The notes beneath the pieces are model-generated. The model made no database searches, had not been told where the DNA came from, and was given only the letters and a program-made list of their open reading frames with translations. Positions 36,015 through 45,004 of a DNA stretch of 64,000 bases are shown in pieces. How positions within the stretch are numbered: position 1 is the first letter of the stretch; each line of letters opens with the position of its first letter. Source of the stretch: Cellulosimicrobium sp. ES-005 (GTDB taxonomy: Bacteria; Actinomycetota; Actinomycetes; Actinomycetales; Cellulomonadaceae); assembly GCF_040448685.1 (NCBI RefSeq), contig NZ_CP159290.1, positions 372,001 through 436,000 of the forward strand, read 5' to 3'. The translations under genes and the position numbers were made by a program.

Positions 36015-37019
36015 GTGACCGCCCGGCCCACCAGCCGCCCCACCGACCAGGACCCGACCGCCGGGACCACGACCTCGGCCCCGGCGCCGTTCGCGGCCGA
36101 GGTGCGCGACGTCGTCGTGCGCTACCCGCGCAGCGACGGCGTCCCCGCGCTGGACCGCGCGACGCTCACGGTCCGCCCGGGCGTCATCACGGGCCTGCTC
36201 GGCCGCAACGGCGCGGGCAAGACGACGCTCGCGGCCCTGCTGGCAGCCTTCCGCCGGCCCACGGCCGGGACCGTGCGGGTCGGGCCGGCGGGCGACCTCG
36301 AGGACCCGTTCGAGAACGTGTGGGCGACCGTGCACACCCAGCTCGTCCGGGAGAGCGGCGACGTGTGGGAGACCGACAAGGCCCGCGACACGCTCGAGTA
36401 CTACGCGGACCTGCGCCCGCACTGGGACGCCGACCTCGCCGCGCGCCTGCTCGACGAGCTCGAGGTGGACGTCCGCAAGAAGCCGAGCGAGATGTCGCGC
36501 GGCAAGCGCTCGGCGCTCGGCGCCGTCATCGGCCTCGCGGCGCGCGCGCCGCTCACGATCTTCGACGAGGTCTATCTCGGCATGGACGCCCCGAGCCGGT
36601 ACGCGTTCTACGACGCGCTCGTCGCGGACTACGCCGAGCACCCGCGCACGATCCTGCTGTCGAGCCACCTCATCTCCGAGGTGGAGCGGCTCTTCGAGGA
36701 CGTCGTCATCATCGACCGCGGGCGTGTCCTGCTCGCCGAGAACGCCGACGACGTCCGGGCCCGGGGCGTGAGCCTCACCGGCCCCGCGGAGGTGGTCGAG
36801 CGGCACGCCGCGGGCCGCGAGGTGCTCGCGCGCCAGCGGCTCGGCGGCACGGCCCAGGTGACGCTCTTCGGCACGTTCGCCGACGACGAGCGGGCGGCCG
36901 CCGCGGAGGCCGGGCTGGAGGTCGGCGCGGTCCCGGTCCAGGACCTGTTCGTCCACCTCACCCGTGCCGGGCGCGACGAGGTGGGGGCGCGGCCCGACAC
37001 GACGGAGGAGGCACGATGA
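36015..37019 (+). CDS. ABC ATPase of the YtrA-type operon
   Basis: 334 aa, GTG with GAGGTGA upstream, 5 nt after the regulator. Walker A GLLGRNGAGKTTLAALL, Walker B LTIFDEVYLGMD and H-loop LLSSHLISEVE. The signature is degenerate (MSRGKRSALG in place of LSGGQ), as in YtrB-like ATPases. C-terminal extension of ~110 residues. Transport or membrane-stress role unknown. Confidence 0.85.
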   Translation: MTARPTSRPTDQDPTAGTTTSAPAPFAAEVRDVVVRYPRSDGVPALDRATLTVRPGVITGLLGRNGAGKTTLAALLAAFRRPTAGTVRVGPAGDLEDPFENVWATVHTQLVRESGDVWETDKARDTLEYYADLRPHWDADLAARLLDELEVDVRKKPSEMSRGKRSALGAVIGLAARAPLTIFDEVYLGMDAPSRYAFYDALVADYAEHPRTILLSSHLISEVERLFEDVVIIDRGRVLLAENADDVRARGVSLTGPAEVVERHAAGREVLARQRLGGTAQVTLFGTFADDERAAAAEAGLEVGAVPVQDLFVHLTRAGRDEVGARPDTTEEAR

Positions 37020-37807
37020 CCGCCACGACCCACCGCAGCGCCGAGCGCCGGGCCGTCGAGTCCGCCGCCCACCGGCGCGGCGTCAAGGCGGTCGCCCGGT
37101 ACTTCATCGGCGGCACCTGGTACGTCGGGGTCTGGTTCTGGGCGATCGCGCTCGCGGTCGGGGCGCTCATCCTCTGGATCATGCACCGCAACGACGACGT
37201 CAGCATCGAGGCGGTCGGGGGAGTCGCCGGCTCGGCGAAGTTCTTCCTCTTCGTGATGGGCATCATCCTGCCCCTCATGACGATCGCCGTGCACGTCGCG
37301 TCGGGCGGCACGCGCCGCTCGTACACGCACGGGCTGTGGATCGGCGCCGTCGTGTCGGGCCTGACGTTCGGCGTCGCGAGCGCGCTCGTGAAGTGGGGGG
37401 CGTGGTCGCTGTTCCGGGACGCGGGGTGGGCGACCGAGCCCGAGCTCGGGCAGCTCTACGGCGACGGCTCCCAGGTGGGCCTCGTGATCCTCGTCGAGGG
37501 CATCTTCTGCGTCGTGTACTACCTGGCCGGGATGGTCGTCGCGGCCGGCTTCTACGGGTTCGGGTTCCTGCGCGGGGTGCTCCTCGTCCTGGCGTCGCTC
37601 GTCCCCGTGGTGGTCGCCGAGGTCTTCCTCCGCTCCGGCTTCTTCGGTGACGCGCTCGCGCGCGTCGTCGGTCTCGACGGCACCCCCGTCGGGCTCGCCG
37701 TCCTCGGCGGGGCCGTCGGAGTGGCGCTCGCCGCACTGCTCCTGCGCGTCGTCCTGCGGGGCGTCGCGATCCGACCGGTCGAGTTCGCCGCGAGCGCGAG
37801 CGGCTGA
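37016..37807 (+). CDS. Membrane protein of the YtrA-type ABC system
   Basis: 263 aa, ATGA overlap with the ATPase. Six hydrophobic segments: about 30-55, 75-97, 110-132, 155-185, 190-210 and 230-255. No recognisable family motif beyond an ABC-2-like pattern. Position makes it the membrane partner of the ATPase. A gap of 97 nt separates it from the next ABC pair. Confidence 0.7.
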   Translation: MTATTHRSAERRAVESAAHRRGVKAVARYFIGGTWYVGVWFWAIALAVGALILWIMHRNDDVSIEAVGGVAGSAKFFLFVMGIILPLMTIAVHVASGGTRRSYTHGLWIGAVVSGLTFGVASALVKWGAWSLFRDAGWATEPELGQLYGDGSQVGLVILVEGIFCVVYYLAGMVVAAGFYGFGFLRGVLLVLASLVPVVVAEVFLRSGFFGDALARVVGLDGTPVGLAVLGGAVGVALAALLLRVVLRGVAIRPVEFAASASG

Positions 37808-37904
37808 CCGGACGCACCGCACCCACCGCACCCACCGTTCCCCGAGAGCCCACCGAGCGGCCCTGCGCCGCGCGTGGGTCTCGCACACCCTCGTGGAGGT
37901 CAGC

Positions 37905-38969
37905 ATGAGCCCCGCACCACCGCCCGCCGACGGCGCGACCGTCGCGTCGCCCGCCCCGACCCCTGCACCGTCGGCGGGCGCGTCGCCCGTCGTCGAGGTC
38001 CGCAACCTGCGCAAGACCTACCCCGGGCCGGGGGGTCGCGGGGACGCAGCCGCCCGCACGGTCGCCGTCGAGGACGTGAGCCTCACCGTCCGGGCGGGCG
38101 AGATCTTCGGCATCCTCGGCCCCAACGGCGCCGGGAAGACGACGACCGTCGAGTGCCTCGCCGGTCTGCGCGAGGCCGACGGCGGGACGGTCCGCGTGCT
38201 CGGCGTCGACCCGCAGACGGACCCGGCCGCCGTGCGCGACGCGGTCGGGGTCCAGCTCCAGGAGGCGGCGCTCCACGAGAAGATCACGGTCGAGGAGGCG
38301 ATGCGCCTCTTCGCGTCCTTCTACGCGTCGCCGTCGGACGTGGAGGAGCTGCTCGACCTCCTCGACCTCGCCGCGCACCGGCGCGTCGCGTTCGGCAAGC
38401 TCTCGGGCGGGCAGAAGCAGCGTCTCTCGATCGCGCTCGCGCTCGTCGGCAACCCGCGCGTCGCGATCCTCGACGAGCTGACCACGGGCCTCGACCCGGC
38501 CGCGCGCCGCGCCACGTGGGAGCTCGTGAAACGCGTGCGGGACCGGGGCGTGACGATCCTGCTCGTCACGCACTTCATGGAGGAGGCGGAGCGCCTGTGC
38601 GACCGGCTCGTCATCATCGACGGCGGTCGCGTGGTCGCGCAGGGCACGCCCGCGGAGCTCGTCGACTCCGTCGACACGTCGCGCACGGTCCGGCTGCGCG
38701 TACCGCCTGCCGACCACGACCTGGCGCTCCACACGCTCGCCGGCCTCGCCGACGTCGAGCGCGTCGAGGTCGACGCGCGCGAGATCGTGGTGACCGGGTC
38801 GCGCCGCGTGCTGCTCGCCGTCGTGCTCGCGCTCGCCGAGCAGGAGGTCGTGCCCGACGACGTCCGGACCGTCTCCCGGACGATCGAGGACGTCTTCGTC
38901 GCCGTGACCGGCCGGACCTACGACCACGCCGCGGACACCGCGGCCCTGCACGAGGGAGCCGCACGATGA
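37905..38969 (+). CDS. ABC exporter ATP-binding protein (ABC-2 type)
   Basis: 354 aa, ATG with GGAGGT upstream. N-terminal ~28 residues are Ala/Pro-rich. Walker A GPNGAGKTTTVECL, Q-loop VGVQLQEAALHEKI, signature LSGGQKQRLSIAL, Walker B VAILDELTTGLDP (Leu in place of the usual Pro) and H-loop LLVTHFMEEAERL. Forms an exporter with the next permease. May be co-transcribed with the YtrA set. Confidence 0.88.
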   Translation: MSPAPPPADGATVASPAPTPAPSAGASPVVEVRNLRKTYPGPGGRGDAAARTVAVEDVSLTVRAGEIFGILGPNGAGKTTTVECLAGLREADGGTVRVLGVDPQTDPAAVRDAVGVQLQEAALHEKITVEEAMRLFASFYASPSDVEELLDLLDLAAHRRVAFGKLSGGQKQRLSIALALVGNPRVAILDELTTGLDPAARRATWELVKRVRDRGVTILLVTHFMEEAERLCDRLVIIDGGRVVAQGTPAELVDSVDTSRTVRLRVPPADHDLALHTLAGLADVERVEVDAREIVVTGSRRVLLAVVLALAEQEVVPDDVRTVSRTIEDVFVAVTGRTYDHAADTAALHEGAAR

Positions 38970-39772
38970 CCGCCGCGACGACGACCCTGCCCCACGCCCC
39001 CGCCGCCCGCTCGGGCTGGCGAGGGTTCAGGACGCTCCTGCTGACCGAGGCCCGACTGTTCCTGCGCGACGGCGCGGCCGTGTTCTTCGCGCTCGCGTTC
39101 CCCACGGTCCTGCTCGTCGGCGTCGGGTTCGCCATCCCGGGCATGCGGGAGCCGATCACGGGGGCGGGCGCGCCCTGGGACGGACTGACGGCGATCGCGA
39201 CCTACCTGCCGGTCGTCCTCGCCGCCGCGGTGGCGACGCCCGCGCTGACGACGATGCCCGTGACCTTCGCGACCGCCCGCGAGAAGGGGCTGCTCCGCCG
39301 GCTGTCGACGACCCCCATGCGCCCGCAGGGCGTGGTCGTCGCCCACCTCGTCATCAACCTCGGCGCGATCGCCGTGTCGTCCGCGCTCGCGCTCGTCGTC
39401 GGCCAGGTCGTGTTCGGCCTCGCCGCGCCCGTCAGCCCGCTCACGGTCGTGCTGGCCTTCGTGCTCACCGTCCTGTCCATGCTCTCGCTCGGCATGGTCG
39501 TCGCGGCGGTCGCCGCCAAGGGGAGCACCGCGTCGGCGATCGGGAACCTCGTCTACTTCCCGATGCTCTTCCTGTCGGGCATGTGGACGCCGGGGCCGAT
39601 CATGCCCGAGGTCGTGCGGGACATCGGGCAGTTCTCCCCGCTCGGGGCCGCCGCCCAGGCCATGTCGGCGGGATGGTTCGAGACGGAGGTCCCCACGCTC
39701 CAGCTCGTCGTGATGGTCGCGTGGACCGCCGTGCTCCTCCCGCTCGCGGTGAAGCTCTTCCGCTGGAGCTGA
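38966..39772 (+). CDS. ABC-2 exporter permease
   Basis: 268 aa, ATGA overlap with the ATPase. Six helices, ABC-2 core with FATAREKGLLRRLSTTPMRPQGVVVAH and the terminal NLVYFPMLFLSGMWTPGPIMP segment. Substrate unknown. Its stop is 3 nt from the stop of the convergent LysR gene, with no room for a terminator between them. Confidence 0.88.
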   Translation: MTAATTTLPHAPAARSGWRGFRTLLLTEARLFLRDGAAVFFALAFPTVLLVGVGFAIPGMREPITGAGAPWDGLTAIATYLPVVLAAAVATPALTTMPVTFATAREKGLLRRLSTTPMRPQGVVVAHLVINLGAIAVSSALALVVGQVVFGLAAPVSPLTVVLAFVLTVLSMLSLGMVVAAVAAKGSTASAIGNLVYFPMLFLSGMWTPGPIMPEVVRDIGQFSPLGAAAQAMSAGWFETEVPTLQLVVMVAWTAVLLPLAVKLFRWS

Positions 39773-39775
39773 GCC

Positions 39776-40666
39776 TCAGATCGCCCGCGAGCCCAGCTCG
39801 CGGGCGGTCTCGGCGAAGGCGCGGACCTCGGTGGTCTCCCGGTCGCGCAGCCAGACGAGCACCCACTCGGTGTCGGGGACGTCGACGATCGGCACGTACA
39901 CGACCCCCGGGTGCGTGTAGTACCGCCGGACGTGCGCGTTGAGCGGGGTGACCGCCTCGCCCGAGGCGACCACGGTCAGCACCTCGTGGAACGTGCGCGC
40001 GACCGGCCCGCGCAGCACCGGGCGGCCCGACGGCGTCCGGCGGGGCACCATGGCCTCCTCCCAGTACGTGGGGACGCCGGTCCCGAGGTCGAGCACCGCG
40101 TGGTCGCCGAGGACCTCGAGGGACACCGCGTCCTCGCCCGCGAGCGGGTGCCCCGCCGCGACGGCGAGGACGCGTCCCTCCGTGAGCACGCGCGGCCCCA
40201 CGACGACGTCGGGCTCGCGGACCGGGGACCACGTCACCTGCAGGTCCGCCTCGCCTTCGCGCAGCGCCCCGAAGGGGTCCGAGAAGTGGAACTCGCGGCG
40301 CTCCACCGAGCACCCCGGGTGTCGCTCCCCGAACGCGTCGACCACCGGCTGCAGCTCGTGGCCGACGATGCCCATCGCGGCGACGCGCAGCACGCCGGCC
40401 GGCCGCTCTCCCGTGCGGCTGGCCGCCGCGATCCCGGACTGGATGAGCTCGTAGCCCTGGCGCAGGTCGTCGCGCAGGCGGGCGCCGACCGGAGTGAGCT
40501 CGACGCGTCGGCTCGTGCGCTCGAACAAGGTCGTGCCCATGCGGCGCTCCTGGCGGCTGATCGCCTGGCTCACGCGCGCGGGGGAGACGTGGAGCCGCTC
40601 GGCGGTGCGCCCGAAGTGGAGCTCGTCGGCGAGCGTCAGGAAGATCTCGATGTCCCTCAGCTCCAC
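39776..40666 (-). CDS. LysR-family regulator
   Basis: 296 aa. GTG at 40666 (ELRDIEIFLTLADELHFGRT) with AGAGGTG upstream is preferred to the start at 40702. Winged HTH at residues 1-60 (RTAERLHVSPARVSQAISRQERRMG), linker helix, then a periplasmic-binding-like effector domain. Divergent from the reductase gene, with an inverted repeat of LysR form between them (40703-40721). Effector not predictable. Confidence 0.88.
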   Translation of the reverse strand: MELRDIEIFLTLADELHFGRTAERLHVSPARVSQAISRQERRMGTTLFERTSRRVELTPVGARLRDDLRQGYELIQSGIAAASRTGERPAGVLRVAAMGIVGHELQPVVDAFGERHPGCSVERREFHFSDPFGALREGEADLQVTWSPVREPDVVVGPRVLTEGRVLAVAAGHPLAGEDAVSLEVLGDHAVLDLGTGVPTYWEEAMVPRRTPSGRPVLRGPVARTFHEVLTVVASGEAVTPLNAHVRRYYTHPGVVYVPIVDVPDTEWVLVWLRDRETTEVRAFAETARELGSRAI

Positions 40667-40702
40667 GCGGCCACCTCTGCCTCCGTCTCCGTCGCCGTGC
40701 AC

Positions 40703-40721
40703 CGTTCACACGGGGTGAACG
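40703..40721. promoter_or_regulatory. Probable LysR binding site
   Basis: CGTTCAC-N5-GTGAACG, a perfect 7-bp inverted repeat containing the LysR T-N11-A core (TTCAC...GTGAA), midway between the divergent LysR and reductase genes. Confidence 0.65.
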
Positions 40722-40775
40722 ATCCACCCAGCATGCGTCATTGATGACGAATCGGTGGAATCCGAGGTTGGAACC

Positions 40776-41351
40776 ATGAGACGACTCACCTACTTCGTCG
40801 CCCTGTCGATCGACGGCTTCCTCTCGGGCCCGGACGACGAGGTCGACTTCTATCCCTCCTCCGACGCGTACAGCGCGCGCATGATCGACACGTTCCCCGA
40901 CGTCCTGCCCACGCACGGGCGCCGCCAGCTCGGGGTCGACGACGCCCCCCACCGCACGTTCGACACGATCGTCATGGGCAGGCGGACGTACGAGCCCGCG
41001 CTCCGGCTGGGGATCACGAGCCCGTACGCGCACCTGCGCCAGTACGTCGTCTCGACGTCGCAGCCCGAGCTCGACCCGGCGGTGACGATCGTGCGCGACG
41101 ACCCGGTCGGGCTCGTGCGAGCGCTCAAGGCCGAGGACTCCCCGTTCGACATCTACCTCGCGGGCGGCGGCGTCCTCGCGGGCGCGCTCCGCGGCGAGAT
41201 CGACCGGCTCGTCGTCAAGCTCTACCCCGTCGTGGCCGGTGCCGGTCGGAGCGCGTTCGGTGGTACCGCGTTCCGGCCCACGACCTACGACCTGACCGAC
41301 GTCGCCACGTTCGACGGCGGCAACGCCGTCCTCACGTACGACCGTGCCTGA
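40776..41351 (+). CDS. RibD C-terminal/dihydrofolate-reductase-like protein
   Basis: 191 aa. DHFR-like fold: RRLTYFVALSIDGFLSGPDD at the start, FDTIVMGRRTYEPAL (NADPH-binding region), and DIYLAGGGVLAGALR. These proteins are NAD(P)H-dependent reductases of mostly unknown substrate, distinct from true FolA. The divergent LysR gene and the shared inverted repeat suggest inducible expression. Confidence 0.85.
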   Translation: MRRLTYFVALSIDGFLSGPDDEVDFYPSSDAYSARMIDTFPDVLPTHGRRQLGVDDAPHRTFDTIVMGRRTYEPALRLGITSPYAHLRQYVVSTSQPELDPAVTIVRDDPVGLVRALKAEDSPFDIYLAGGGVLAGALRGEIDRLVVKLYPVVAGAGRSAFGGTAFRPTTYDLTDVATFDGGNAVLTYDRA

Positions 41352-41596
41352 GCGCGCCCCCGCACGCGTGCTCCGGCACCGTGCGTCGATCCTCACGGCC
41401 CGCGCCGTCGTGACCGTCCGCCTGCTGCGGCCGCGCTGCCGCCGTCGTGCGCGCCGTCGGGGCGGGGACGCCGCCGCGGCCCTCGACGGCGCGCTCGACG
41501 ATCCCGACCGCGCCCCGGTCCGGCACGGCCCGGTCCGACCGCGACCCGCGTGCCCACCCCGGGCGAGGCTGCGAGGACGCACCTAGCGTGGCCGGC

Positions 41597-42331
41597 ATGA
41601 GGCCGTTCCTGCTGCTCGCGTCGCGCGCGGAGGACCCCGCCGCCGACGGGGAGCACGCGGCGGTGCTCCGGTACTCCGGGCTGGACGCCGGTGCGCTGCA
41701 CCGCGTGCGCATGGAGGCCGGACCGCTGCCGGCGATCGACCTCGGCGACTACTCGGGGGTGATCGTCGGCGGCAGCCCGTTCGACTCGTCCCTGCCCGAG
41801 AAGGACAAGTCGCCGACCCAGCGTCGCGTCGAGCGCGACCTCGCGCCGCTCCTGGACGAGATCGTCGAGCGCGACGTCCCGTTCCTCGGCGCGTGCTACG
41901 GCGTCGGGACGCTCGGGCTGCACGAGGGCGCCGTCCTCGACGACACGTTCGCCGAGCCCATCTCGCCCGTGACGATCCGACTCACGCCGGAGGGCCGGGC
42001 CGACCCGCTCCTCGCCGACCTGCCCGACGCGTTCGAGGCGTACGTCGGGCACAAGGAGGCCGTGACCCGGCTGCCGTCGCACGCGGTGCTGCTCGCGACG
42101 TCGGACGCCTGCCCGGTCCAGATGTTCCGGGTCAAGGAGAACCTCTACGCGACGCAGTTCCACCCCGAGCTCGACCTGGACGGCATCCTCACGCGCATCG
42201 GCGTCTACCGCGACTACGGGTACTTCGCGCCCGAGGCGGCGGGCGACGTCGAGGCGACCGTCCGCCGCGGCGACGTCTGGGCGCCGCACCGCATCCTCGC
42301 CGCGTTCGTCCGCCGCTACGCGCGCGACTGA
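41597..42331 (+). CDS. Class I glutamine amidotransferase domain protein
   Basis: 244 aa. GATase-1 fold with nucleophile elbow FLGACYGVG (Cys in the GACYG motif), YVGHKEAV, and the His-Glu pair of the triad in ATQFHPELDLDGI. Stand-alone, with no synthase partner next to it, so either a GuaA-like amidotransferase subunit acting in trans or a gamma-glutamyl hydrolase. Leaderless: TAGCGT (41584-41589), 7 nt, ATG. Confidence 0.85.
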   Translation: MRPFLLLASRAEDPAADGEHAAVLRYSGLDAGALHRVRMEAGPLPAIDLGDYSGVIVGGSPFDSSLPEKDKSPTQRRVERDLAPLLDEIVERDVPFLGACYGVGTLGLHEGAVLDDTFAEPISPVTIRLTPEGRADPLLADLPDAFEAYVGHKEAVTRLPSHAVLLATSDACPVQMFRVKENLYATQFHPELDLDGILTRIGVYRDYGYFAPEAAGDVEATVRRGDVWAPHRILAAFVRRYARD

Positions 42332-42342
42332 CGAGCACGCGG

Positions 42343-43302
42343 TCAGCGGGAAGCGGGCGCCGACTGCAGCTCGGGAGCGGCGGCCGCCGCGTTCGCGGGC
42401 GGCTCGCCGACCTCGAGCGGCTCGGCGGCCTCGAGGGCGACGGCGCGGCGGTGCGCCCGGACCGACCACGCGACGGCTGCGGCCCACACGACGGCGACGA
42501 CGCCGAGCACGACGCCCTGGACCGCACCGCTCGCGTCGACCCAGTCCGAGCGCAGCAGCGTGCGGACGTTGGTGAGGACGATGACGCCGCCCACCGCGGA
42601 GCCCAGGATCCGGGGCGGCAGCAGCCGCACCAGCCAGGCCGCGATCGGCGCCGCGACCAGGCCGCCGAGCAGCAGCGCGCCGACCCACAGCAGGTCGATC
42701 CCCTGCCTGCCGAGCGAGAACAGGAAGCCGAGGGACGCGGCGACCGCGACGAGGAACTCGCTCGTGTCGATCGACCCGATGACCTTGCGCGGCTCGATCC
42801 GGCCCGACGCGAGCAGCGCCGGCGTCCCCACGGGTCCCCAGCCACCGCCGCCCGTCGCGTCGACGAAGCCGGCGACCAGGCCGAGCGGCGCGAGGAACCG
42901 CTTGCGCAGCGGGAGGCCCTGCCGGCCCTTCGGCAGCCCCACGAACGTGAACCGCGACAGCACGTACACGCCGAGCGCCAGGAGGAGCAGCGACATGACC
43001 GGCGCGGCGAGCTCGGTCGACAGGTTCGACAGGAACGTCGCGCCTGCGAACGCGCCGATCGCGCCCGGGACGCCGATCCGCACGACGACCTTCCAGTCCA
43101 CGTTCCCGAACCGCCAGTGCGCCGCACCCGACGCGAGGGTCGTCCCGATCTCCGCGAGGTGGATCGTCGCCGACGCCGCCGCGGGGTTCGTCCCGATCGC
43201 GAGCAGGAGCGTCGTCGAGGTCACGCCGTACGCCATGCCGAGGCTGCCGTCGACGAGCTGCGCACCGAGGCCCACGAGGGCCAGCAGGATGAGGGTCCGC
43301 AC
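42343..43302 (-). CDS. TSUP (TauE/SafE) family permease
   Basis: 319 aa. GTG at 43302 behind GGAGGACGCG; the longer frame to 43395 lacks a ribosome-binding site. Eight helices. Family repeats visible: GAQLVDGSLGMAYGVTSTTLLL with ATIHLAEIGTT in the first half, GFVDATGGGGWGPVGTPALL with SIDTSEFLVAV in the second. Probable sulfite or sulfur-compound exporter. It follows the Rrf2 regulator in the same direction, which makes a sulfur-linked role plausible. Confidence 0.88.
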   Translation of the reverse strand: MRTLILLALVGLGAQLVDGSLGMAYGVTSTTLLLAIGTNPAAASATIHLAEIGTTLASGAAHWRFGNVDWKVVVRIGVPGAIGAFAGATFLSNLSTELAAPVMSLLLLALGVYVLSRFTFVGLPKGRQGLPLRKRFLAPLGLVAGFVDATGGGGWGPVGTPALLASGRIEPRKVIGSIDTSEFLVAVAASLGFLFSLGRQGIDLLWVGALLLGGLVAAPIAAWLVRLLPPRILGSAVGGVIVLTNVRTLLRSDWVDASGAVQGVVLGVVAVVWAAAVAWSVRAHRRAVALEAAEPLEVGEPPANAAAAAPELQSAPASR

Positions 43303-43631
43303 CGCGTCCTCCGTGCTCGGGGTGGGCCGGGGCAGCCCCGACGTGTCCCGACAAGGTTGACCGAACGAGTCCAGTATGTGAAGCGCCGACCACATCGTGG
43401 GCCAGTGTTAACGGGCGCGTCTCGATCTACCGCCCCACAGCCGATGTCGCCACGCGCCACCACGCGCCGCGTGGTGACGAGAAGCGAGAAATGGCCCCGA
43501 GAACGAGGCCCGGAGCGGCCACTTCTCGCATCTCGGCCGGGCCCCACCCAGCACCGGGCGGCACGACGGCGCACGGTCCGACCCCACCGCGGACCCGACC
43601 CAGCGGAGCGCCCGACCGCGGGCTCAGCGGG
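43303..43631 (-). other. Gene-free stretch between Rrf2 and TSUP genes
   Basis: 329 bp without a credible ORF. Contains a long-looped hairpin, CGAGAAATGGCC (43485-43496) with GGCCACTTCTCG (43517-43528), one mismatch, which probably terminates the Rrf2 transcript. The TSUP promoter should lie in 43303-43450; I see no convincing boxes. Confidence 0.6.
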
Positions 43632-44090
43632 TCAGGGGTTCTCCCAGGCGTCGGCGCGGGCGGCGAGGGCGTGGACGTCGTCGGGGAGGTCACGGCGGAC
43701 GACGTCGTCGATCGTCACGCGGTCGAGCACGTCGCGGACGCTCGCGCGGAGGGCGACCCAGACCTCGAGGAGAGCGGCCGCGGAGCCCTCGTACTCGAGG
43801 CTCGGGGGGCGCTCGTCGCGCACGGTGACGAGCGGTCCGTCGACGGCGCGGAAGACGTCGGCGAGGGTCACCTCGGACGCGGGGCGCGCGAGGCGGTGGC
43901 CGCCGGAGCGGCCGCGGACGCTCGCGACGATGCCGGCGCGGCGCAGGTCGCCGAGGATCCGTTCGAGGAAGGAGACCGGCAGGCCCTGGCCGGCCGCGAG
44001 GTCCTCCGCCCGCACGGGGTCGCCGTGGGGGGACGCCGCGAGCTCGGCGCACGCCCGCACCGCATAGTCAGCCTTCGCCGAGACACGCAT
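43632..44090 (-). CDS. Rrf2-family regulator
   Basis: 152 aa. Rrf2 winged HTH starts directly at MRVSAKADYAVRACAELA, with LPVSFLERILGDLRRAGIVASVRGRSGGHRLARP as the recognition and wing region. Only one Cys is present, so the three-Cys Fe-S cluster of IscR/NsrR is absent, as in CymR-like members. Leaderless: CACAAT on the minus strand (44097-44102), 6 nt, ATG. The neighbouring TSUP gene suggests control of sulfur metabolism. Confidence 0.86.
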   Translation of the reverse strand: MRVSAKADYAVRACAELAASPHGDPVRAEDLAAGQGLPVSFLERILGDLRRAGIVASVRGRSGGHRLARPASEVTLADVFRAVDGPLVTVRDERPPSLEYEGSAAALLEVWVALRASVRDVLDRVTIDDVVRRDLPDDVHALAARADAWENP

Positions 44091-44203
44091 GGGGCCATTG
44101 TGCCGTGCGCACGGTCGCGGACCGCCGTGCGGGGCGCCTCCGGGCGCGATCTCACCCGCGTGGGCCCTGCTCACCGGATCGGGTTCCCCCTACGCTGTGA
44201 CCC

Positions 44204-45004
44204 GTGGACGTGCGCGAACGCAACAACGTGCGGGTCATGGGACCGCGGGATGGCCCGACGATGGTCTTCGCGCACGGCTTCGGTTGCGACCAGTCGATGT
44301 GGCGCTTCGTCGCGCCCGTCTTCGCGGCGGACCACCGGGTGGTGCTGTTCGACCACTCGGGTTGCGGCGCGTCCCACCCGGCCGCGTACGACCCCGCGCG
44401 GCACGCGGAGCTGGGGGGCTACGTCGCGGACATGATCGAGGTCGTGGAGGACGTCGCGGACGAGCCGGTGATCCTCGTGGGTCATTCGGTGAGCGCGGTG
44501 ATCGCGCTCCTCGCGGCGGCGGACCGGCCCGACCTCGTCGACCGCCTGGTGCTTGTCGGGCCGAGCCCCCGGTACGTCGACGACGAGGGGTACCGCGGCG
44601 GGTTCTCGGCGGAGGAGATCGACGAGCTGCTCGAGACGATGGACGCGAACTACCTGGGCTGGACGCAGGCGATGGCGCCGGTGATCGTCGGGAATCCCGA
44701 CCGCCCGGCGCTGGGGGACGAGCTCGCGGAGGTCTTCCGGCGCAACGACCCGGCGATCGCCCGGCAGTTCGCGCGCGTGACGTTCCTCGGAGACAACAGG
44801 GCGGACCTGGCGCGCGTGCGGACCCCGGCCCTCGTCGTGCAGAGCCGGGAGGACGTCATCGCCCCGCAGACGGTGGGGCGGTACGTGCACGAGCACCTGG
44901 CGGGGAGCGAGCTGGTCGTCATCGACTCGGTCGGGCACTGCCCGAACCTGTCGCACCCGGCGCTCCTCGTCGAGGCGATGCGCCACTGGCTCGGGGACTC
45001 CTGA
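44204..45004 (+). CDS. RsbQ-like alpha/beta hydrolase
   Basis: 266 aa. Alpha/beta-hydrolase fold with oxyanion region FAHGFGCDQSMW, nucleophile elbow LVGHSVSAVIA (Ser in GHSVS), catalytic Asp in SREDVIAP and His in DSVGHCPNLSHP. The GFGCDQSMW and GHSVSA forms are those of RsbQ and the KAI2/D14 group. In B. subtilis RsbQ is needed for the energy-stress phosphatase RsbP. The next gene, overlapping by 1 nt, encodes just such a PAS-PP2C protein, which makes the assignment strong. Leaderless: TACGCT (44191-44196), 7 nt, GTG. Confidence 0.88.
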   Translation: MDVRERNNVRVMGPRDGPTMVFAHGFGCDQSMWRFVAPVFAADHRVVLFDHSGCGASHPAAYDPARHAELGGYVADMIEVVEDVADEPVILVGHSVSAVIALLAAADRPDLVDRLVLVGPSPRYVDDEGYRGGFSAEEIDELLETMDANYLGWTQAMAPVIVGNPDRPALGDELAEVFRRNDPAIARQFARVTFLGDNRADLARVRTPALVVQSREDVIAPQTVGRYVHEHLAGSELVVIDSVGHCPNLSHPALLVEAMRHWLGDS

